Positions 60,616-64,000 of a stretch of 64,000 nucleotides of DNA are shown piece by piece. The notes under the pieces are model-generated. The model was given only the letters and a program-made list of their open reading frames with translations, did not search any database and was not told where the DNA came from. Every line of letters starts with the position of its first letter. Position 1 is the first letter of the stretch. The stretch spans positions 1 to 64,000 of the forward strand of contig NZ_NEXS01000006.1 in NCBI RefSeq assembly GCF_002810445.1, read 5' to 3'. Made by a program: the position numbers and the translations under genes. This stretch comes from Advenella sp. S44 (GTDB lineage Bacteria > Pseudomonadota > Gammaproteobacteria > Burkholderiales > Burkholderiaceae_B).

Positions 60616-61950
60616 TTATTGTGAATCCGGCGTACCGGGTAAGGTATGAGGATACGTTTTTGCGCTTTCATTGAATACATTGACCATTTTTAATACCGGC
60701 CCCAACACCCATGTATTGAAGATCAGCACGTCCGTTTCTTCCTTCGGGTCTGAGAGCAGATTGAACAAATAAGGCGACTCCAGTTTCCCTTGACCTTTAT
60801 TGACTTCGGGTTCCCAATAAAAATGCAATTTCCAATGTCTCCACTTCACTGCGCGAAGTTCGCTTTTTATATAAAATAAGAAACCTTCCCGACATGATGT
60901 CTTTTGTTTCCCCGTAAAAAACGCGGTCTGATCTATTCCATCTATTGGTCGATCTGTCGGCACACCGGCGCCTGCAATTGCAGCTAACGTAGCATATAAA
61001 TCAGTCACATGAACGATTTCATTGCTTGTACAGCCCGCGTTCACGCGCCCAGGCCAGCGGATAATAAATGGCACGCGCAGGCTGCCCTCCATTGCCGTAT
61101 GATAGGTCCCTGTCCATGGGCCCGCTGTTCCGCGATAGGGACGGCGAAATTCGGGACCATTATCACTACAAAAAATGAACACGGTATTGTCTGCTATGCC
61201 GAGCTGCTGCACAGCGGCATCAATTTGTCCGACGCGATGATCCATCTCAACCATTGCATCTGCAAAATCCCCAGCATTCGTGCGCCCCGCAAAATCGGGA
61301 TGCGGCAGCGTAGGAAAATGAAGATGGACCATGGGAAGATAGAGAAAAAAAGCCTTGTTCTGCTCTGTGTTGCGCCTCATAAAATGAATAGACTTGTCAA
61401 CCAGCTCTGCATCGATCTCTCGTCTCGTTTCCAGATCATATACCTTGACATTGTCGGAAGCGCCGTTTTTCTTTCCTTGCATAATGTAGGGTAAATCAAC
61501 GACTGTTGGATCAAAGCCAACGGTCGAGGTAAACTGACTTTCATCGGTCGTGCGAGGAATACCGTACCACTCATCGAAGCCACGGTCACTTGGATAGCGT
61601 CCCGGGCAGTCGCCCAAATGCCACTTGCCAAAATGCGCTGTGGCGTAGCCCTGGTTGCTCAGTAATTGCGCCAGCGTTATTTCATTCCGATTCAATCCTT
61701 GAGGCAGCCCAGCCGGAACCGACTGCAGGCAGCCAGTTCTGATCGGGTGACGTCCACTCATCAATGCAGAACGTGTCGGTACGCAATCGCTTTCAACGTT
61801 GAAGTTATGTAGCAGCATGCCCTGAGCCGCGAGGCGATCAATATTGGGGGTGGGGGCTCCACGCAACGCACCACCGCCATAGCAGCCCAACTCACCCCAA
61901 CCGAGGTTATCGGCAACGATTAATATGATATTCGGTGACGAATCCGGCAT
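60616..61950 (-). CDS. sulfatase (cysteine type)
   Basis: A 444-residue arylsulfatase-like enzyme. The formylglycine site is C56 in CVPTRSALMSGRH (C-x-P-x-R), with metal-site NIILIVADNLGWGE near the start. No signal peptide is seen, so it seems cytoplasmic. It needs a formylglycine-generating enzyme (or anSME), not found in this window. GAGG precedes the ATG. Confidence 0.93.
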   Translation of the reverse strand: MPDSSPNIILIVADNLGWGELGCYGGGALRGAPTPNIDRLAAQGMLLHNFNVESDCVPTRSALMSGRHPIRTGCLQSVPAGLPQGLNRNEITLAQLLSNQGYATAHFGKWHLGDCPGRYPSDRGFDEWYGIPRTTDESQFTSTVGFDPTVVDLPYIMQGKKNGASDNVKVYDLETRREIDAELVDKSIHFMRRNTEQNKAFFLYLPMVHLHFPTLPHPDFAGRTNAGDFADAMVEMDHRVGQIDAAVQQLGIADNTVFIFCSDNGPEFRRPYRGTAGPWTGTYHTAMEGSLRVPFIIRWPGRVNAGCTSNEIVHVTDLYATLAAIAGAGVPTDRPIDGIDQTAFFTGKQKTSCREGFLFYIKSELRAVKWRHWKLHFYWEPEVNKGQGKLESPYLFNLLSDPKEETDVLIFNTWVLGPVLKMVNVFNESAKTYPHTLPGTPDSQ

Positions 61951-62037
61951 CTGTACCTCAAAAAATGATTATGTGAAAAACATCTTCCAAGTGTAGGACC
62001 AGTCTCGTACAATTAGATTCCAATTATGCGCATATTA

Positions 62038-62052
62038 ATGAATACTATTCAT
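62038..62052. promoter_or_regulatory. LysR-type palindrome over the start codon
   Basis: ATGAATA-C-TATTCAT, a perfect 15-base palindrome that covers the LysR ATG (62051). Autoregulation is likely. Confidence 0.55.
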
Positions 62053-62941
62053 GAATCTAAGTTTCCGTGACATCGAGTACTTTTTAACCCTGGCCGAGTC
62101 GGGACATATGGGGCGAGCCGCGGCTACGCACGGCGTGACGCAATCCGCACTATCCAAGTCGTTGAGCAGGCTGGAAAAGGAAACCGGTCTGACGTTATTT
62201 GAACGTTCGTCACGCCGCATATGGCTAAATGCGTCAGGCCGGGCTTTTGTAGACCACGCAAAGCTTCTTTACGCGCAATATCAGGATGCCTTGCAAAATA
62301 CGAGCGCACTTCGGACCGGTGCAGCAGGAATGCTGAGAATTGGCGCCACCGCAATTACGCTCGATAACATTGTCGCTCCTGCATTGCGATGGCTTATGCC
62401 CAAGCGCCCTGCCCTCAAAGTGTCATTGACAACCGGATTATCGGATTCGCTATTTGAGCAGGTAAAACACGGTGATCTGGACCTGGTCATTGCACCGATC
62501 TATGGCGACAGCATCGCGGAACTGGATCATAAAGTGCTGATGCAAGATACGATGAAAATCGTTGCAAGCAAGCACCATCGCTTATTTAGCACGCCTACGC
62601 TCCACATAGCTGAGCTTCAGGCGTATGGCTGGATCGCGCCCTTAGCGGGTTCTTCCGCGCGGCAAGCCTTGATGCATTGGCTTACCGAGCATGGGTTGAA
62701 CGAACCTCGGATCGCTTTGGAAGTGCCACTCGTATCTAAAGGTATTCTGGATATTGTTGCGAGCACAGACTTTATCTCGTTTGCGCCTGAATCATTACTC
62801 CTGCCAGACTTGGGTTCCGGTGTTGCGCCCTTGCCGATCGTACTGCCGCAACGCAGAAAACTTTGCCTGTTGTCCCGAAAAGGCGCACATTGGACCCCCT
62901 TAATGGAAGGCTTCAGAGATGCCGTGGAAAATTGCATCTGA
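62051..62941 (+). CDS. LysR-family regulator
   Basis: A 296-residue LysR protein (MNLSFRDIEYFLTLAESGHM). Divergent from the sulfatase/Bug operon and its likely regulator. Confidence 0.92.
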   Translation: MNLSFRDIEYFLTLAESGHMGRAAATHGVTQSALSKSLSRLEKETGLTLFERSSRRIWLNASGRAFVDHAKLLYAQYQDALQNTSALRTGAAGMLRIGATAITLDNIVAPALRWLMPKRPALKVSLTTGLSDSLFEQVKHGDLDLVIAPIYGDSIAELDHKVLMQDTMKIVASKHHRLFSTPTLHIAELQAYGWIAPLAGSSARQALMHWLTEHGLNEPRIALEVPLVSKGILDIVASTDFISFAPESLLLPDLGSGVAPLPIVLPQRRKLCLLSRKGAHWTPLMEGFRDAVENCI

Positions 62942-62969
62942 AGCAGCTACCGCCGTATCACCGTTTGAC

Positions 62970-63212
62970 TTATGGTGCCAAGCGCATGACTACTTCGGCA
63001 TAGTGTTCAGGAACTTCCTGTGGGAGATTTTGCCCAGCATCACTCACAAGGATTTTCTCGTACCTTCCAACAAAATGTGGGCGATCTAAATCGACTGGCA
63101 TGGAAGGATCGACCCCATCGTCCTTGCCCTCCAGAATAATGCTGAGCACTTGTATGGCCGGATGTGCCAGGCATTTACATGTGTCGGCGCTTACAAAGCT
63201 GCTGCGAATATA
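62970..63212 (-). pseudogene. alpha/beta hydrolase C-terminal remnant
   Basis: Eighty codons without a start read as the end of an alpha/beta hydrolase (LSIILEGKDDGVDPS, then SDAGQNLPQEVPEHYAEVV). The acid residue in GKDDG is kept, but the catalytic histidine of the usual GHNLPQE is glutamine here. An in-frame TAA at 63213-63215 closes it on the 5' side. The remainder of the gene is gone. Confidence 0.7.
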
Positions 63213-63270
63213 TTACTGATTTTCGGTATCTAACGATAATTCAAGAATCATTCTTGTTCTTCCGCCATTA

Positions 63271-64000
63271 CTATGTATCAAGAAACATTTCAATTTCTTC
63301 TTTGATGATCCTGGCCACAACAACCTGACGTTTCTGCGTCATTCGGTTATCAAGCGCAGCGACACTAACGCCGCCCACGACCCGTCCTTCCTTGTCATGT
63401 AACGTAACGCCAACCCCGGTTACTTGCTTAACGGCGTGGCTGCCGATGACCGCATAACCATGTTTACGCGCTTTAGCGACGCGAGATCTGAGATCATCCA
63501 GTCGTAAGGTCCGATACTTGAGAAACCGCGCACGGTTGGCATTCAAATAATACTCAGTTTTTTCTTCGTCAAAAGTAGCAAGCATAGCCAATCCGCCCGC
63601 CCCGACGCCGATAGGTTGCCTGTTCCCTACCGGAATGGCCAGGGCTTGTATCGGGTAAGACCCCACCTCGCGGGCAATACAGAGCGTGTCAAGGTCCTGC
63701 AACATAACGAGAAAAGAAGCATCTTCCGTGCGTGCAGATATGGCTCTTAACAGCGTACCGTAACGCATAGAAAGCGACGACTGTCTTGAAAGCGATTCCC
63801 CCAGTTTTTTGCAATAACTCCCAAGATAATATTTTTTACTACGCGAACTTCTTTCAAGTAGACCTGCTTGTGCCAACTGAGTCAGCAAACGTAACGCGGT
63901 GGGTTTGCCAAGAGCCAGTTGTTTACAAACGTCAACCAGACGCAGACCTTTTTCCTGATGTTCCTCTACTGTTTTGAGAACGTGGATCGCCTTTTGCACG
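63271..64000 (-). CDS. IclR-family regulator, 5' end beyond the window
   Basis: At least 243 residues. The winged helix (VQKAIHVLKTVEEHQEKGLR) and effector domain are visible, but the first codons lie past base 64000; the GTG at 63997-63999 reads as an internal valine of S-V-x-x-A. It faces the hydrolase remnant. Confidence 0.85.
   Translation of the reverse strand, partial: VQKAIHVLKTVEEHQEKGLRLVDVCKQLALGKPTALRLLTQLAQAGLLERSSRSKKYYLGSYCKKLGESLSRQSSLSMRYGTLLRAISARTEDASFLVMLQDLDTLCIAREVGSYPIQALAIPVGNRQPIGVGAGGLAMLATFDEEKTEYYLNANRARFLKYRTLRLDDLRSRVAKARKHGYAVIGSHAVKQVTGVGVTLHDKEGRVVGGVSVAALDNRMTQKRQVVVARIIKEEIEMFLDT

Overview
The window looks like the chromosome of a betaproteobacterium of the Alcaligenaceae (Bordetella/Achromobacter/Advenella type). 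Three things point there: the gene order ndk-rlmN-rodZ-ispG-hisS-yfgM-bamB-der-hisC-hfq-hflX-hflK-hflC-hisZ-purA, the rpsU-dnaG-rpoD block, and several solitary Bug-type (tripartite tricarboxylate receptor) periplasmic proteins. An Advenella-like organism is my guess from this context plus the ectoine/hydroxyectoine operon; the genus is not proven by the sequence.

Region 1 (1-10945) is mobile DNA ending in a tRNA gene. It begins with the 3' end of an IS3-family transposase (1-216), then the ruins of a first integrative element: a small gene, a frameshifted HTH gene and a tyrosine recombinase pseudogene with stops and a lost catalytic arginine. A second, largely intact element of about 8.9 kb lies between a 47-bp copy of the 3' part of a CAT-anticodon tRNA (1991-2037) and that tRNA itself (10868-10945). 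It encodes a DUF4102-type integrase, an AlpA-like HTH protein, a DUF3987 primase/helicase-like protein, an AT-rich repeat-bearing non-coding stretch that may be its origin, a run of tightly coupled small phage-like genes, and near the tRNA end two cargo genes. One cargo gene joins an AbiJ-N-terminal-like domain to a PD-(D/E)XK nuclease domain and is the best candidate here for a new anti-phage system.

Region 2 (11102-36902) is housekeeping, almost all on the minus strand: rpsU-dnaG-rpoD, a purine phosphoribosyltransferase, purA, hisZ, the hfq-hflX-hflK-hflC group, hisC, der-bamB-yfgM-hisS, ispG-rodZ-rlmN and ndk, then valS and an aldo/keto reductase on the plus strand.

Region 3 (36903-64000) is accessory metabolism and stress tolerance. 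It holds a Bug receptor followed by a self-sufficient CYP116B-type P450 and an IclR regulator; a zeta-like toxin with its small upstream partner; an ectR-ectABCD operon (ectoine and 5-hydroxyectoine); a Bug/amidohydrolase/PEP-mutase-family operon with a divergent LysR; a six-gene operon of an enolase-superfamily enzyme (apparently frameshifted at its 5' end), an argininosuccinate-lyase-like enzyme and a complete carbohydrate-type ABC importer, with a divergent LysR; a sulfatase/Bug operon with a divergent LysR; a decayed alpha/beta-hydrolase remnant; and an IclR regulator cut by the window edge. Each catabolic operon follows the same plan: periplasmic capture, one or two unusual enzymes, and an adjacent transcription factor.
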